From CAZWSC01 sp964636385 (GTDB lineage: Bacteria; Eisenbacteria; RBG-16-71-46; CAIMUX01), in NCBI GenBank assembly GCA_964636385.1, contig CAZWSC010000096.1, positions 124,001 to 188,000 of the forward strand: a stretch of 64,000 nt of DNA, in the 5' to 3' direction. Numbering within the stretch: position 1 is the stretch's first letter; each line of letters begins with the position of its first letter. The position numbers and the translations under genes are program-made. The notes below the pieces were generated by a model, which was not told the origin of the DNA, ran no database searches, and saw nothing but the letters and a program-made list of their open reading frames with translations. Shown here piece by piece: positions 17,468 through 26,654 of this stretch.

Positions 17468-18748
17468 ATGAGCCACATTCGGCGCAGCAGTCCGGTCATA
17501 GTTGTGGGGGGCGGCGCGGCGGGCCTCCTGGCCGCGGGGAGTGCGGCACAGGAAGGGGCCCGGGTTCTCGTACTGGAGAAGATGGACCAGGTCGGACGCA
17601 AACTTCGCATAACCGGCAAAGGGCGCTGTAATCTCACCAATACCGCCGATCTCCCGGACTTCCTGAGCCATTTCGGCAGGGGGGGACCGTTTCTGCGCCC
17701 GGCTCTCTTCGCCTTCCCACCGGAACAGGTGGTTGAGCTGCTGGAGGGACTTGGCGTGCCCACGAAGACGGAGCGCGGAGGCCGCGTCTTTCCGGCAGAA
17801 GAGAGGGCGCAGGATGTCGTCGATGCCCTTCTGCGATGGGTCCGGGATCTCGGTGTTGAGTGCCGCACAGGCTGCGCGGTGGATTCCATCCTGGTGAGGG
17901 ACGGCGCCGCTGTCGGAACCGGCATGCGTGACGGCAGCAGGCCGGATGCCGCCGCTGTAGTCCTGGCTGCAGGCGGGGCGTCCTATCCGGGCACCGGATC
18001 CTCGGGCGATTCCTACAGGCTTGCCGAGGCCGCGGGACACACGATCGTCCCGATCCGCCCCGCGCTGGTGCCGCTGATCACGGAAGGAGATGCCGCCGGG
18101 CGGCTCGAAGGGCTCAGCCTGCGCAATGTGACCGCCAGGCTGATCGTGGACGGCAGGCGCGCTGCGGAGGCGTTCGGAGAGATGGTTTTCACGGACAGGG
18201 GGGTCTCCGGGCCGATCATCCTGACCCTGAGCCGCGAGGCGGGTGATCTGCTGGACCGGGGTGTGCGTGTCGGCCTTCTGCTGGATCTCAAGCCGGCACT
18301 GAATGAGCAGAAGCTGGATGCCCGCATACTGCGCGACATCGGGAGCCAGAGCAGGCGGCGGGCCGGGACCTTTCTGCAGGGGTTGCTTCCCAGGCGCATG
18401 ATTCCCATCTGTCTCGAGGCAACCGGGATCCCGCCTGACCAGGTGTGCAGCCAGATCACATCCGACCAGCGGCGGAGGCTCCGTCATTGGCTCAAGGCGG
18501 TCCCCTTCGATGTGAAGGCCGCGGGCAGTCTTGCGGAGGCGATCGTGACTGTCGGCGGCGTGGAGCGCAGGGAGGTGGATCCGAGGACAATGCAATCGCG
18601 CAAGCTCGGGAACCTTTTCCTCGCAGGGGAAGTCCTGGACCTCGACGCCGATACCGGGGGCTTCAACCTGCAGGCCGCATTCTCCACGGGGTGGCTGGCA
18701 GGAAGATCCGCGGCCAGGGCCGCCTGCGTCCCCGATCCCGCGGACTGA
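17468..18748 (+). CDS. NAD(P)/FAD-dependent oxidoreductase, BaiN/HI0933 family
   Basis: A 426-residue flavoprotein. The N-terminal dinucleotide-binding motif VVGGGAAGLLAAGSA is followed by LEKMDQVGRKLRITGKGRCNLTN, split here as LEKMDQVGRKL and ITGKGRCNLTN, the hallmark of the HI0933/YhiN/BaiN family. Later come ALAAGGASYPGTGSSGDSY-like residues, GGVERREVDPRTMQSR and the C-terminal FAD site GEVLDLDADTGGFNLQ. Family members include a bile-acid reductase, but most have no known substrate. ATG at 17468 has GGGAG at 7 bases; an ATG at 17429 overlapping the lipoprotein stop is an alternative. It is cytoplasmic. Confidence 0.85.
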   Translation: MSHIRRSSPVIVVGGGAAGLLAAGSAAQEGARVLVLEKMDQVGRKLRITGKGRCNLTNTADLPDFLSHFGRGGPFLRPALFAFPPEQVVELLEGLGVPTKTERGGRVFPAEERAQDVVDALLRWVRDLGVECRTGCAVDSILVRDGAAVGTGMRDGSRPDAAAVVLAAGGASYPGTGSSGDSYRLAEAAGHTIVPIRPALVPLITEGDAAGRLEGLSLRNVTARLIVDGRRAAEAFGEMVFTDRGVSGPIILTLSREAGDLLDRGVRVGLLLDLKPALNEQKLDARILRDIGSQSRRRAGTFLQGLLPRRMIPICLEATGIPPDQVCSQITSDQRRRLRHWLKAVPFDVKAAGSLAEAIVTVGGVERREVDPRTMQSRKLGNLFLAGEVLDLDADTGGFNLQAAFSTGWLAGRSAARAACVPDPAD

Positions 18749-18754
18749 GACCGG

Positions 18755-18782
18755 TGGACCGGCTTCTGCTCCCTGCTACAAT
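18755..18782 (+). promoter_or_regulatory. Weak promoter-like sequence directly before ygiQ
   Basis: TGGACC and TACAAT are separated by 16 bases, and the -10 box ends only 6 bases before the GTG start at 18789. If used, transcription would begin at or next to the start codon, giving a leaderless mRNA. No Shine-Dalgarno site is visible before that GTG, which agrees with this idea. Confidence 0.3.
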
Positions 18783-18788
18783 GGCCGC

Positions 18789-20516
18789 GTGATCCTACCC
18801 ACTACACCGGATGAGATGCGCGGACGGGGCTGGGATGCTCTGGACGTCATACTGGTCACAGGCGACACCTACATCGACAGCCCGTTCATCGGCGTTGCGG
18901 TGGTGGGCCGTGTTCTCGAACGCGCCGGATACCGGGTCGGGATCATCGCGCAGCCTGATACGGAGGGAACAGGCGACATCTCCCGACTCGGTGCACCCAG
19001 GCTCTTCTGGGGTGTGACCGGTGGTTCGGTGGATTCCATGGTGGCCAACCATACGGCCTCCCGCCGCCGCCGCAGGTCCGACGACATGACACCGGGCGGC
19101 CTCAATAACCGCCGCCCGGACCGCGCGGTCATAGTCTACAGCAACCTGATCCGACGGGCATTCAGGCCTGCGGCGCCCATAGTCCTCGGAGGAGTCGAGG
19201 CGAGCCTGCGGAGGGTTGCGCACTACGACTTCTGGTCCGACTCGATCCGCCGCTCGGTTCTCTTCGACGCCAGGGCGGACTACCTGGTCTACGGCATGGG
19301 TGAGATGCCGGTGGTCGAGCTGGCCCGCAGGCTGCAGCAGAAGAGATCCGTGCAGGGACTGCGCGGGGTCTGCTGGATCTCGAACGAGGTCCCGGAGGGA
19401 TACCTGGTGCTTCCCTCCTTTGAGGCCGTGCGCAGAGACAAGAAGGTCTTCACGGAGATGTTCCGCGCCTTCTACGGGAACAGCGATCCGATGACGGCCC
19501 GGGGGCTGGCGCAACTGCAGGACACGCGCCACCTCGTGCAGAACCCTCCCGCCCTTCCCCTCTCGACACGCCAGCTGGATGCGATCCATGCCATGGAGTT
19601 CACGCGGGAGGTTCATCCCTTCTACCTGTCCCGGGGACCGGTGAAGGCGCAGGAGACGATCCGCTTCTCGATAGCCGCTCACCGCGGCTGTTACGGCGAG
19701 TGCAACTTCTGCTCGATCACGGTGCACCAGGGGCGGACCGTGCAGTGGCGCAGCAGGGAGTCGATCGTCAGGGAGGCCCGACGGCTGGCCAGGTCCGGGG
19801 GGTTCCGGGGGATCCTGACGGACATCGGAGGGCCTACCGCCAACATGTACGGCTTCGAGTGCGCGAGGAAGCTGGAGAAGGGGGCGTGCGCGGACAGGCG
19901 CTGCATGTTCCCGCGCATCTGTCCGGGTCTCCGTCCGCGCCACCGGAACCAGATCCGGCTGCTCCGCGCGCTGAGGAAGGTCAGGGGCGTGAAGAAGGTC
20001 TTCGTTGCCTCCGGGATCCGTCACGATCTCGTACTGGCCGACCGTCTTCAGGGCGTTGAGTATCTGGAAGAGCTCGCAGCGCATCATGTCTCCGGTCAGA
20101 TGAAGATCGCACCGGAGCACACAGATTCCGGAGTGCTGGAGCTGATGGGCAAACCGGGTCCTGAGTCCCTCGAGCGGTTCAGGAGGCTTTTCGGGCAGTT
20201 GAGCCGCCGCGCGGGGAAGGAGCAGTATCTGACCTACTACCTGATCGCCGCGCATCCGGGATGTACCGGTAAGGAGATGCGCAGTCTGGGCAGATACGCG
20301 GCCAGGCGCCTGCGACTCTCGCCGGAGCAGGTGCAGGTCTTCACGCCCCTGCCGTCTACCTGGTCCGGTGTGATGTACTACACGGAGACTGATCCGTTCA
20401 CGGGTCGACCGATCTTCGTTGAGAAGGATACCCGCCGCAGGGAGGAGCAGAAGCGCCTGGTGACCGGGCAGGCTGCCGATGGTCACGTTAGGCGCAGGAG
20501 GCGCGGGCCGGCTTGA
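18789..20516 (+). CDS. ygiQ: YgiQ-family radical SAM protein
   Basis: A 575-residue radical S-adenosylmethionine protein. The [4Fe-4S] cluster motif is CYGECNFC with Cys301, Cys305 and Cys308. N-terminal segments VTGDTYIDSPF, GGVEASLRR and YDFWSDSIRRS are diagnostic of the YgiQ family, as is the MKIAPEHTDSGVL segment. The length is slightly shorter than E. coli YgiQ because the C-terminal tail is reduced to a basic run. The reaction catalysed is unknown. The GTG start at 18789 gives an N-terminus that aligns well with the family, although there is no ribosome-binding site. Nothing in the neighbours points to a pathway. Confidence 0.9.
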   Translation: MILPTTPDEMRGRGWDALDVILVTGDTYIDSPFIGVAVVGRVLERAGYRVGIIAQPDTEGTGDISRLGAPRLFWGVTGGSVDSMVANHTASRRRRRSDDMTPGGLNNRRPDRAVIVYSNLIRRAFRPAAPIVLGGVEASLRRVAHYDFWSDSIRRSVLFDARADYLVYGMGEMPVVELARRLQQKRSVQGLRGVCWISNEVPEGYLVLPSFEAVRRDKKVFTEMFRAFYGNSDPMTARGLAQLQDTRHLVQNPPALPLSTRQLDAIHAMEFTREVHPFYLSRGPVKAQETIRFSIAAHRGCYGECNFCSITVHQGRTVQWRSRESIVREARRLARSGGFRGILTDIGGPTANMYGFECARKLEKGACADRRCMFPRICPGLRPRHRNQIRLLRALRKVRGVKKVFVASGIRHDLVLADRLQGVEYLEELAAHHVSGQMKIAPEHTDSGVLELMGKPGPESLERFRRLFGQLSRRAGKEQYLTYYLIAAHPGCTGKEMRSLGRYAARRLRLSPEQVQVFTPLPSTWSGVMYYTETDPFTGRPIFVEKDTRRREEQKRLVTGQAADGHVRRRRRGPA

Positions 20517-20701
20517 TCGATGGATGCCCGGCATGGTAGCCTGCGCCGCAGGAGTTGCGCTTGCGTCGTCCCGCACGCTCCCGCTGCTTTGCGTGACGAG
20601 TCCCACGGATGATCCGGACTGAGTGTCCCGCCGGGTACGGCCCGCAGGCCGCCGGGACGGATGACTATGAGGGGGCACCAGGCTTCCGATCGGAGGAGCG
20701 G

Positions 20702-21700
20702 ATGATGTCTGACAATGGCCATGACAGCAGGACACCCGCATGGCCGGCCGGCGGGAGGTCCCGGCTCCGGCTCTTCCCGGCGCCGCTGCTGCTCTCCGCC
20801 GCAGTCGGCATTCTTGCGGCAATGGCAGGAACCCCGGACGCCAGGGCAGCCCAGTGGCTCTGCCCCGGCTGCACTGACGAGATCGTGGAGCGTGCCCAGG
20901 ATGCCCCGTCGCTCGAGTGCCCGAACTGCGGCATCGAGTACACGAGCTTCGAGCTGTCGCCCACCCTCGCGTTCATCAATGCGGCCACGCGCGACACCGA
21001 GACTGCGTGGGTCGTGCATGTTCACGACTGCGATCGCTTTCACACTGACGGCCTGCAGGCGTTCCTCCCGCAGGGAACCGTCTGGGTTCCGTGGTCGATG
21101 GTCGACTGGTTCATCCCAAGGATGCGCATCCTGAGACTGAGAGACGGGCGGGAGGTGGCGACAGACTATCCGCTCGACCGCGCTTATTGCGCCCGGCCGC
21201 CAAAGTTCCTCTACGAGCTCACCGACACTCTCGACGTGCCCGGGAGACCCTTCCAGATCCTGACCGAAGAGCGTGAGGCGAGCATTGCGGAGCTCTTCAT
21301 CGTGGCGTTCTCCCCCGAGGGCCGCGATTCCGCCCGGGTCCGTTTCATCCGCGAGATTGAGGCCGGGCTTCATCCAAGGCTGCCCAGGACATATCCGAGG
21401 GTCTACCGCCATACCACAGTGCGGATACCGCCAGGGATCGTGGAGGACGGATGGACGGGGGAAGCGCTGTTCGATATCCGACTGCATGAACGCCGCGGGC
21501 TGATCCGCATGAACCTGCTCACCGGTACAGGGGACGAGAGGCTCGACGACATTGCCCGGCAGGCCTTGAGGCAGTCCTCGTTCGGGGTGGCGGGAGAGCT
21601 TGGCGTGGGGGTGCCGAGCTGGCAGAGAGTGCGCGTCTGTTTCGAGGGCGACTCGAGCCGCGTGGAGATCGAACCTGGAGACCAGGGTTTCTGGCGATAG
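20702..21700 (+). CDS. Exported zinc-ribbon protein with TonB-C-like end
   Basis: A 332-residue protein not belonging to a family I can name. An N-terminal signal (about residues 25-47) precedes a CPGC...CPNC pair (about residues 53-79) that looks like a zinc ribbon. The middle has several Trp/Tyr/Arg-rich beta segments. The end (GLIRMNLLTGTGDERLDDIA, then RQALRQSSF) resembles the C-terminal domain of TonB/TolA energy transducers, which touches outer-membrane partners. That resemblance is by eye. ATG at 20702 or 20705 follows GGAGGAGCGG. It is followed at 44 bases by two carboxypeptidase genes, so a role in the envelope is plausible. Confidence 0.6.
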   Translation: MMSDNGHDSRTPAWPAGGRSRLRLFPAPLLLSAAVGILAAMAGTPDARAAQWLCPGCTDEIVERAQDAPSLECPNCGIEYTSFELSPTLAFINAATRDTETAWVVHVHDCDRFHTDGLQAFLPQGTVWVPWSMVDWFIPRMRILRLRDGREVATDYPLDRAYCARPPKFLYELTDTLDVPGRPFQILTEEREASIAELFIVAFSPEGRDSARVRFIREIEAGLHPRLPRTYPRVYRHTTVRIPPGIVEDGWTGEALFDIRLHERRGLIRMNLLTGTGDERLDDIARQALRQSSFGVAGELGVGVPSWQRVRVCFEGDSSRVEIEPGDQGFWR

Positions 21701-21744
21701 GGTCTCGGTCGGGGATGTTTCTACAGCCGATCAGGGAGGATCGC

Positions 21745-23016
21745 ATGGGCCGTGGTGCCGTCTCGTCGCATGGAGGATGGTCATCGAAGCTTCCGGGGAG
21801 GGGGTCAATCAGGTGGAGACCCGGGGCGGTTTCGCTTCTCGTGTTCGCGCTCTGCTGCGCCGCTTCCTGTGGCGCAGACCGGGGGGAACAGCGTGAAGCC
21901 CGGGATATCGAGCCCGGGGAGCCTCTCTTTCTGTTCGTGGGAGCTCCCCTGCGGATAGATCCGATCCGCGCCGCATCCGCGATCCTTATCGAGCCTGAGA
22001 CCAACGCCGTTCTGTACGAGCAGAATGCGCACGAGCCGAGATCTCCGGCGAGCCTGGTGAAGATCATGCTGGAGCTCGTGACACTCAACGAGATCGAGGC
22101 CGGCCGGCTTTCCCTGGATGACTCGGTCGCCACTTCCGCCTATGCCAGCAGGATCGGGGGTTCGCAGGTCTACCTGGCGGAAGGGGAACGCTTCCCGGTA
22201 AGGGATCTGCTCAGGGCGGTCTCCATTCACTCCGCCAACGATGCATGCGTCGCCCTTGCCGAGCACATCACGGGATCCGCAGAAGGTTTCGTCATGCTCA
22301 TGAATGCGACTGCCGATCATCATGGGTTGGAGGACACCCGATTCGCCAATGTGCACGGTCTGGACATCAACCCACAGGCGCAGAACGTGAGCACAGCCCG
22401 GGACATCTCGCAGATGGGACGTGAACTGATCCGTTACCCCGGGGCATTGGAAAGATCCTCAACCGAGATGGCCCTCTTCAGGAACGGAGAGTTCGAGATG
22501 AGGAACCGCAACAGCCTGGTGGGCCGGTTTCCCGGGCTGGACGGGGTCAAGACCGGTTTCACGAACAGGGCCGGCCACTGCCTCTGCGCAACGGCGGTGC
22601 GCAACGACATGCGTCTCATCTCCGTTGTGATGGGCGCCAACTCGAGCCAGGATCGCTTCAGGGAATCCGCGCGGCTCCTCTCCGCCGGATTCAGCAGTTA
22701 TCTGCCGTACAGGTTCAGTGAGTTCGGAGACACCCTCGAGAGCTCTGTTGCGATTCCCGGAGGGAGTCCGGGTACCGTCGCCGCGATCGCCGATCGCAGT
22801 GTGACGCTGCTGGTCTCCAGGCCCGACGAGCGCGACATCACAACTGAGTTTGTTCCGAGAACCGGTCTTGCCGCTCCGCTGGAGGCGGGCGACACGCTGG
22901 GCATCTGCCTGGTGAGGTCGGGCGTAAACATCCTGGCTGAGATCCCGGCAGTGAGCCCCGAGCCTGTCGCCCGTACCGGCATCGGTCCTCTGGTCCGGCG
23001 CATCTTCGGCGGGTGA
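21745..23016 (+). CDS. D-alanyl-D-alanine carboxypeptidase (S11), first copy
   Basis: A 423-residue penicillin-binding protein of family S11. The three active-site motifs are present: SLVK with Ser103 and Lys106, SAN in HSANDAC, and KTG in VKTGFT. It trims the terminal D-Ala from peptidoglycan pentapeptides in the periplasm, lowering cross-linking. The N-terminus has a hydrophobic segment ending in a Cys-rich run (Cys42 may be lipidated, but the lipobox is imperfect). After the catalytic domain there is a C-terminal beta-rich domain of PBP5_C type and a short amphipathic tail. ATG at 21745 follows AGGGAGGATCGC. The next gene begins inside its stop codon (GTGA). Confidence 0.88.
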   Translation: MGRGAVSSHGGWSSKLPGRGSIRWRPGAVSLLVFALCCAASCGADRGEQREARDIEPGEPLFLFVGAPLRIDPIRAASAILIEPETNAVLYEQNAHEPRSPASLVKIMLELVTLNEIEAGRLSLDDSVATSAYASRIGGSQVYLAEGERFPVRDLLRAVSIHSANDACVALAEHITGSAEGFVMLMNATADHHGLEDTRFANVHGLDINPQAQNVSTARDISQMGRELIRYPGALERSSTEMALFRNGEFEMRNRNSLVGRFPGLDGVKTGFTNRAGHCLCATAVRNDMRLISVVMGANSSQDRFRESARLLSAGFSSYLPYRFSEFGDTLESSVAIPGGSPGTVAAIADRSVTLLVSRPDERDITTEFVPRTGLAAPLEAGDTLGICLVRSGVNILAEIPAVSPEPVARTGIGPLVRRIFGG

Positions 23017-24293
23017 GCATGACAAGGCCGATCCGCAACAACATGGATGGCATCGTGTCCGGCTGCAGACGCGGAGCAAGCCGTGCCTTCGAGTGTGGAA
23101 CCACCGTGATCCGTTCGGGTGGTCTGGCTGTAATGCTGATTGCCGTGGCTGCCGCCCTTGTGTGCGTCCGGACATCGGATGCTCCGGCCTATCCCTCGCG
23201 TGCCGGTGCCGCGCCGACGATAGTTCCTACCTGCCGCGGAGACTACGCCGCGGCAATCGTCGTGGAGGTGGAGACCGGCACGGTGCTGTCATCGAGGAAT
23301 CCGGATCTGGTGCGCTCTCCGGCCAGCCTGACAAAGCTGATGACCGGCCTTCTGGTCCTGGAGGCGATCAGGGAAGGCCAGGTCTCGCTGGAGGACTCGC
23401 TGGTTACGCCGAAGGAGGTCAGGGCGACATACGGATCAAGGGTTCATCTGTGGGTTGGGGAGAGGGTATCCATACACGATGCCCTTGCCGCGCTCTTCAT
23501 CGCATCCGGAAACGATGCGGCCACCGCCCTTGCCTGTCATCTTGGCGGATCCGAGGAGGCGTTCGTGCGAAGGATGAATGAGCGTGCGGGCGAACTGGGG
23601 ATGTACAGGACTCACTTCACGAATCCACATGGCCTGGACAACGGCCGGCACTCGACCAATGTGTCGACTGCCAGAGACATGGCGAGACTGTCCCGCGAGC
23701 TTCTGCGGCATCCCCTGGCCATGGAGATATCGGGAATGGAGACCCACACCATCCGCGGGACGCAGGCCATACGCAACACGAACAGGCTGGTCGGGCGGCT
23801 TCCCGGGGTGAACGGATTGAAGACGGGTTACACATCCAGGGCCGGCTTCTGTCTCGCCGCCGCAGCCGAGCGTAATGGCCTGCGGATCGTTACGGTGCTG
23901 CTGGGCTCACCTGCGGGGAACACTCGCTTCAGCGAAGCGGCAGGTTTGATTACCAGGGCGTTTACCGAGTACCAGGTGGTTCCCATGGTGCGCGAAGGGC
24001 AGGACCTGGCAAGGATGCTGATGGTGCGCAACGGTTCTCCATCCCGCGTTCGCCTCATGGCCGGATCGGATGTCAGCGTTCTTCTATCCACTGAGAACAG
24101 GCTCGAGGTGCGCCTGGAGGTCGACGCGCCGCCGCTTGTGCATGCCCCTGTCAGGCCCGGCGCGAGGCTGGGTCACGTCCGGGTCTTCATCGCCGACAGC
24201 CTGGCGGCGGAAGGGCCTGCGGTGGCCGCGTCCCATGTCCGCAGGGCCGGCTTACTGGACCGGCTCGGCCGGCACTTCGGGCTGGGTGAGTAG
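23013..24293 (+). CDS. D-alanyl-D-alanine carboxypeptidase (S11), second copy
   Basis: A 426-residue paralogue of the preceding gene, overlapping it by four bases (GTGA), so the two are translationally coupled. Motifs are SPASLTK, SGN in IASGNDAAT and KTG in LKTGYTSRAG. A long N-terminal leader with a membrane segment (about residues 34-55) suggests an exported enzyme. The C-terminal PBP5-like domain and a basic amphipathic tail (LLDRLGRHFGLG) could dock it at the membrane surface. The two copies are clearly related but diverged, as is typical for old duplicates rather than recent ones. A downstream ATG at 23019 is an equally possible start. Confidence 0.88.
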   Translation: MSMTRPIRNNMDGIVSGCRRGASRAFECGTTVIRSGGLAVMLIAVAAALVCVRTSDAPAYPSRAGAAPTIVPTCRGDYAAAIVVEVETGTVLSSRNPDLVRSPASLTKLMTGLLVLEAIREGQVSLEDSLVTPKEVRATYGSRVHLWVGERVSIHDALAALFIASGNDAATALACHLGGSEEAFVRRMNERAGELGMYRTHFTNPHGLDNGRHSTNVSTARDMARLSRELLRHPLAMEISGMETHTIRGTQAIRNTNRLVGRLPGVNGLKTGYTSRAGFCLAAAAERNGLRIVTVLLGSPAGNTRFSEAAGLITRAFTEYQVVPMVREGQDLARMLMVRNGSPSRVRLMAGSDVSVLLSTENRLEVRLEVDAPPLVHAPVRPGARLGHVRVFIADSLAAEGPAVAASHVRRAGLLDRLGRHFGLGE

Positions 24294-24304
24294 GTTGCCC
24301 GGGC

Positions 24305-25903
24305 ATGAGTTTCGAGCCGATGGTCCGCGGGATCGGCAATGGGCCGGGATCTGAGGCAGCGGAGAGGATGGTGCCCTTGCGCGTCGAACTGGCCGGGTTC
24401 AACATCGATTCCGCGGTGCAGGATGAAGCCCGCCGGCATCTCGGGCGGTTTGCCGATCTGCCGCCATCCGGCGACCCTGAGGTGGAGAGCATCCGCCGGG
24501 ACGTGCAGGCCTTCCTGGCGCAGGACTGCTGGACTCCCGAGATCCTCGCGGCGGCTTACGCCCGGATCAGCCGCGATCCCGCCGCCGTCGGAGAGCTGCG
24601 CGCGAAGGCCCGCTCCGAGGTGGACAGGGCGCGCAGGAGCAATGAGACGATCGTCTTCGGCATGGGCCACAGCTCCGTGGCCGAGCATGCCGTCTTCAAC
24701 TTCGATGTCACCGGATTGTCCCGCCTTGCCGTGGAAGTACTGGAAGGCCGTCGGCTGGCCAGCTTCACGGAGAAGTCACAGCGTTACATCCTGCTGGAGG
24801 AAGACTGGGTTCTGCCCGGGGAGATCCGTGGGACCGCCTGCGAGGCACTCTTCCGCGAGACCCTGGAGGCGCAGTGCAGATTCTACAGCGAGGCTTACGA
24901 GCGGCTCACGGGCCGTGCCGACGCTGATGAAGCCGGCGGGGCTGCCAGAGCGACGGAGGTGGCGAAGACTCGCCGCGAGATCGAAGGATCGGCCAGGGAG
25001 GATGCCCGCTACGGCCTCAGCCTTGCCACTACTGTTCAGCTCGGGATGACGGTGAATGCCCGGACTCTCGAGTCCCTGATCCGCGGGTGCAGGGCGCATG
25101 AGCTCTCGGAGTTGCGATCCCTCGGCGATGCCTTCTACGGTGCGTCAGGCGGACTGGCTCCCTCCCTGATCAAGTACACGGATCCCTCACCCTATCTGAC
25201 GGGGGCAAGACCCCGACTGGCCGGCATTGTTGAGAGGGCCGGTTCTTCCGGCTGCGAGGATGCGCACGACGCGGCCGTCCGACTTGTCTCATGCACGCCG
25301 GATGCCGACCGGGTACTCGCGGGGGCGATCATCTACTCCTTCGGCCATGGTGACTACGGGGCATCGATGCGGAAGGCGCGGCAACTGTCGCAGAGGGAAC
25401 TGGAGGCGCTGGTCCGGGCTCATCTCGACCTGCTGGGTCCGCACGATGCGGTCCTGAGGGAGTTCGAGCATGTCGAGCTGACGTACGATCTGACTGTCAG
25501 CGCGGCATGCTATGCGCAGCTCAAGAGGCACCGGATGGCCACGATTACTGCGCAGAACTACGATCCCTCCCTGGGCGTCACGATTCCCGACTCATTCCTC
25601 GATGCAGGACTCAACGAACCCTTCCTGGAGCTGGTGCGGCGGACCGAGGAGTGTCGCGAACGGATCGCGAGGGAATCACAGCCGGCGTCCGCGTACATTC
25701 TGACGAATGCCCACCGGCGGCGCGTGCTCCTGAAGGTCAACGCCCGCGAGCTTGTGCACATATCGAGATTGCGGGAAGACAGGCACGCCCAGTGGGACAT
25801 CCGGCGCGTGGCGGCTGCGATGATCTCGCAGGCGCGGGGATGCATGCCCCTGACGATGTCGGCCGCCGGCGGCAAGGATGCATTCGGGCAGGCTTCGGCG
25901 TGA
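24305..25903 (+). CDS. thyX: Double-domain flavin-dependent thymidylate synthase (ThyX-like)
   Basis: A 532-residue protein made of two ThyX-like halves. The first half holds GHSSVAEHAVFNFDVTGLSR and RLASFTEKSQRY, in which the usual RHR motif is degenerate. The second half has the catalytic-type motif LKRHRMATITAQNY (Arg408-His409-Arg410). ThyX uses FAD, NADPH and methylene-tetrahydrofolate to turn dUMP into dTMP, normally as a homotetramer of about 220-residue subunits. Here a tandem fusion may form the tetramer from two chains, with one half supplying mainly binding surfaces. No classical ThyA is in the window. The ATG at 24305 has a poor ribosome-binding site; ATG at 24368, behind GCGGAGAGG, is an alternative. 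Confidence 0.85.
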   Translation: MSFEPMVRGIGNGPGSEAAERMVPLRVELAGFNIDSAVQDEARRHLGRFADLPPSGDPEVESIRRDVQAFLAQDCWTPEILAAAYARISRDPAAVGELRAKARSEVDRARRSNETIVFGMGHSSVAEHAVFNFDVTGLSRLAVEVLEGRRLASFTEKSQRYILLEEDWVLPGEIRGTACEALFRETLEAQCRFYSEAYERLTGRADADEAGGAARATEVAKTRREIEGSAREDARYGLSLATTVQLGMTVNARTLESLIRGCRAHELSELRSLGDAFYGASGGLAPSLIKYTDPSPYLTGARPRLAGIVERAGSSGCEDAHDAAVRLVSCTPDADRVLAGAIIYSFGHGDYGASMRKARQLSQRELEALVRAHLDLLGPHDAVLREFEHVELTYDLTVSAACYAQLKRHRMATITAQNYDPSLGVTIPDSFLDAGLNEPFLELVRRTEECRERIARESQPASAYILTNAHRRRVLLKVNARELVHISRLREDRHAQWDIRRVAAAMISQARGCMPLTMSAAGGKDAFGQASA

Positions 25904-25971
25904 CACGAATCCGATCCGGCCCGATCATCCGCGTGCACTTCCGGTGTCAGGGGGTGCGCGAGTGATGCGGT

Positions 25972-26574
25972 CTAACGGATCAGCCTGCTCCAGGCCTTGA
26001 ACTGTGCCGTTGCGCACACCTCGAGCATCTCGAAGATCGCAGTCTCCAGGTTCGTGATCTTCACACCCTCCTGCTCCATCCGGCGAAGCGCGGTCTCCTT
26101 GTGGAGGGAGCTCCGCGACGAGACCGCATCCGCGGCGAGGTGCACCTCGAACCCCATCTGAACGAGGTGCAGTGCCGTCTGCAGCACGCAGACGTGGGAC
26201 TCAACGCCGCAGAGCACGACCTCCCGGCGGCCCAGCGCCCGCAGTCTCTCCATGAAGGGGGGGTGGAGCGCGCAGCTGAAGCTGAGCTTGTCCATCGGGT
26301 CATAGCAGGCCCGGGGGTCCTCCGCGGGAATGCCGGCATCACCTGCGGCCTCCCCGAGCGGGTCCGGGCCGTCCAGGGCCTCGATCACACGGGGGTCGGT
26401 GGCTCCGATCCCTTTGGCGTACTGCTCGGTGATCAGGATCGGCGCCCTCAGGATCCGGAAGCCGAGGATGAGGCGGCGGATCGCCTCCACGACCATGTCG
26501 GAGTCCTGCATCACGGGCAGGATGCGCTCCTGCACGTCTATGACCGCCAGAACGGCCTTTTCCCTGCTCAACAT
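25972..26574 (-). CDS. Isochorismatase-family hydrolase
   Basis: A 200-residue cysteine hydrolase of the isochorismatase-like superfamily. The catalytic triad is visible: Asp13 in VIDVQE, Lys96 in MDKLSFSC and Cys129 in GVESHVCV. The GVESHVCV form is typical of YcaC-like hydrolases and nicotinamidase-related proteins. The natural substrate is unknown. The ATG follows GGAGGACTCGAAAC. It lies 80 bases downstream of the kinase-like gene on the same strand and may be co-transcribed. It is tail-to-tail with the ThyX gene with 68 bases between them. Confidence 0.85.
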   Translation of the reverse strand: MLSREKAVLAVIDVQERILPVMQDSDMVVEAIRRLILGFRILRAPILITEQYAKGIGATDPRVIEALDGPDPLGEAAGDAGIPAEDPRACYDPMDKLSFSCALHPPFMERLRALGRREVVLCGVESHVCVLQTALHLVQMGFEVHLAADAVSSRSSLHKETALRRMEQEGVKITNLETAIFEMLEVCATAQFKAWSRLIR

Positions 26575-26654
26575 GTTTCGAGTCCTCCGGGCGGTTGTCC
26601 GTCATGCCCTGCCGGCGGGCATCCGGCGGGGCGCAGGCTGCGATCCGGCAGAGT

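Noticed and set aside
18795..20822. A 675-residue minus-strand frame antisense to ygiQ
   Set aside because: The plus strand carries the radical SAM cluster and family signatures; the antisense frame has none.
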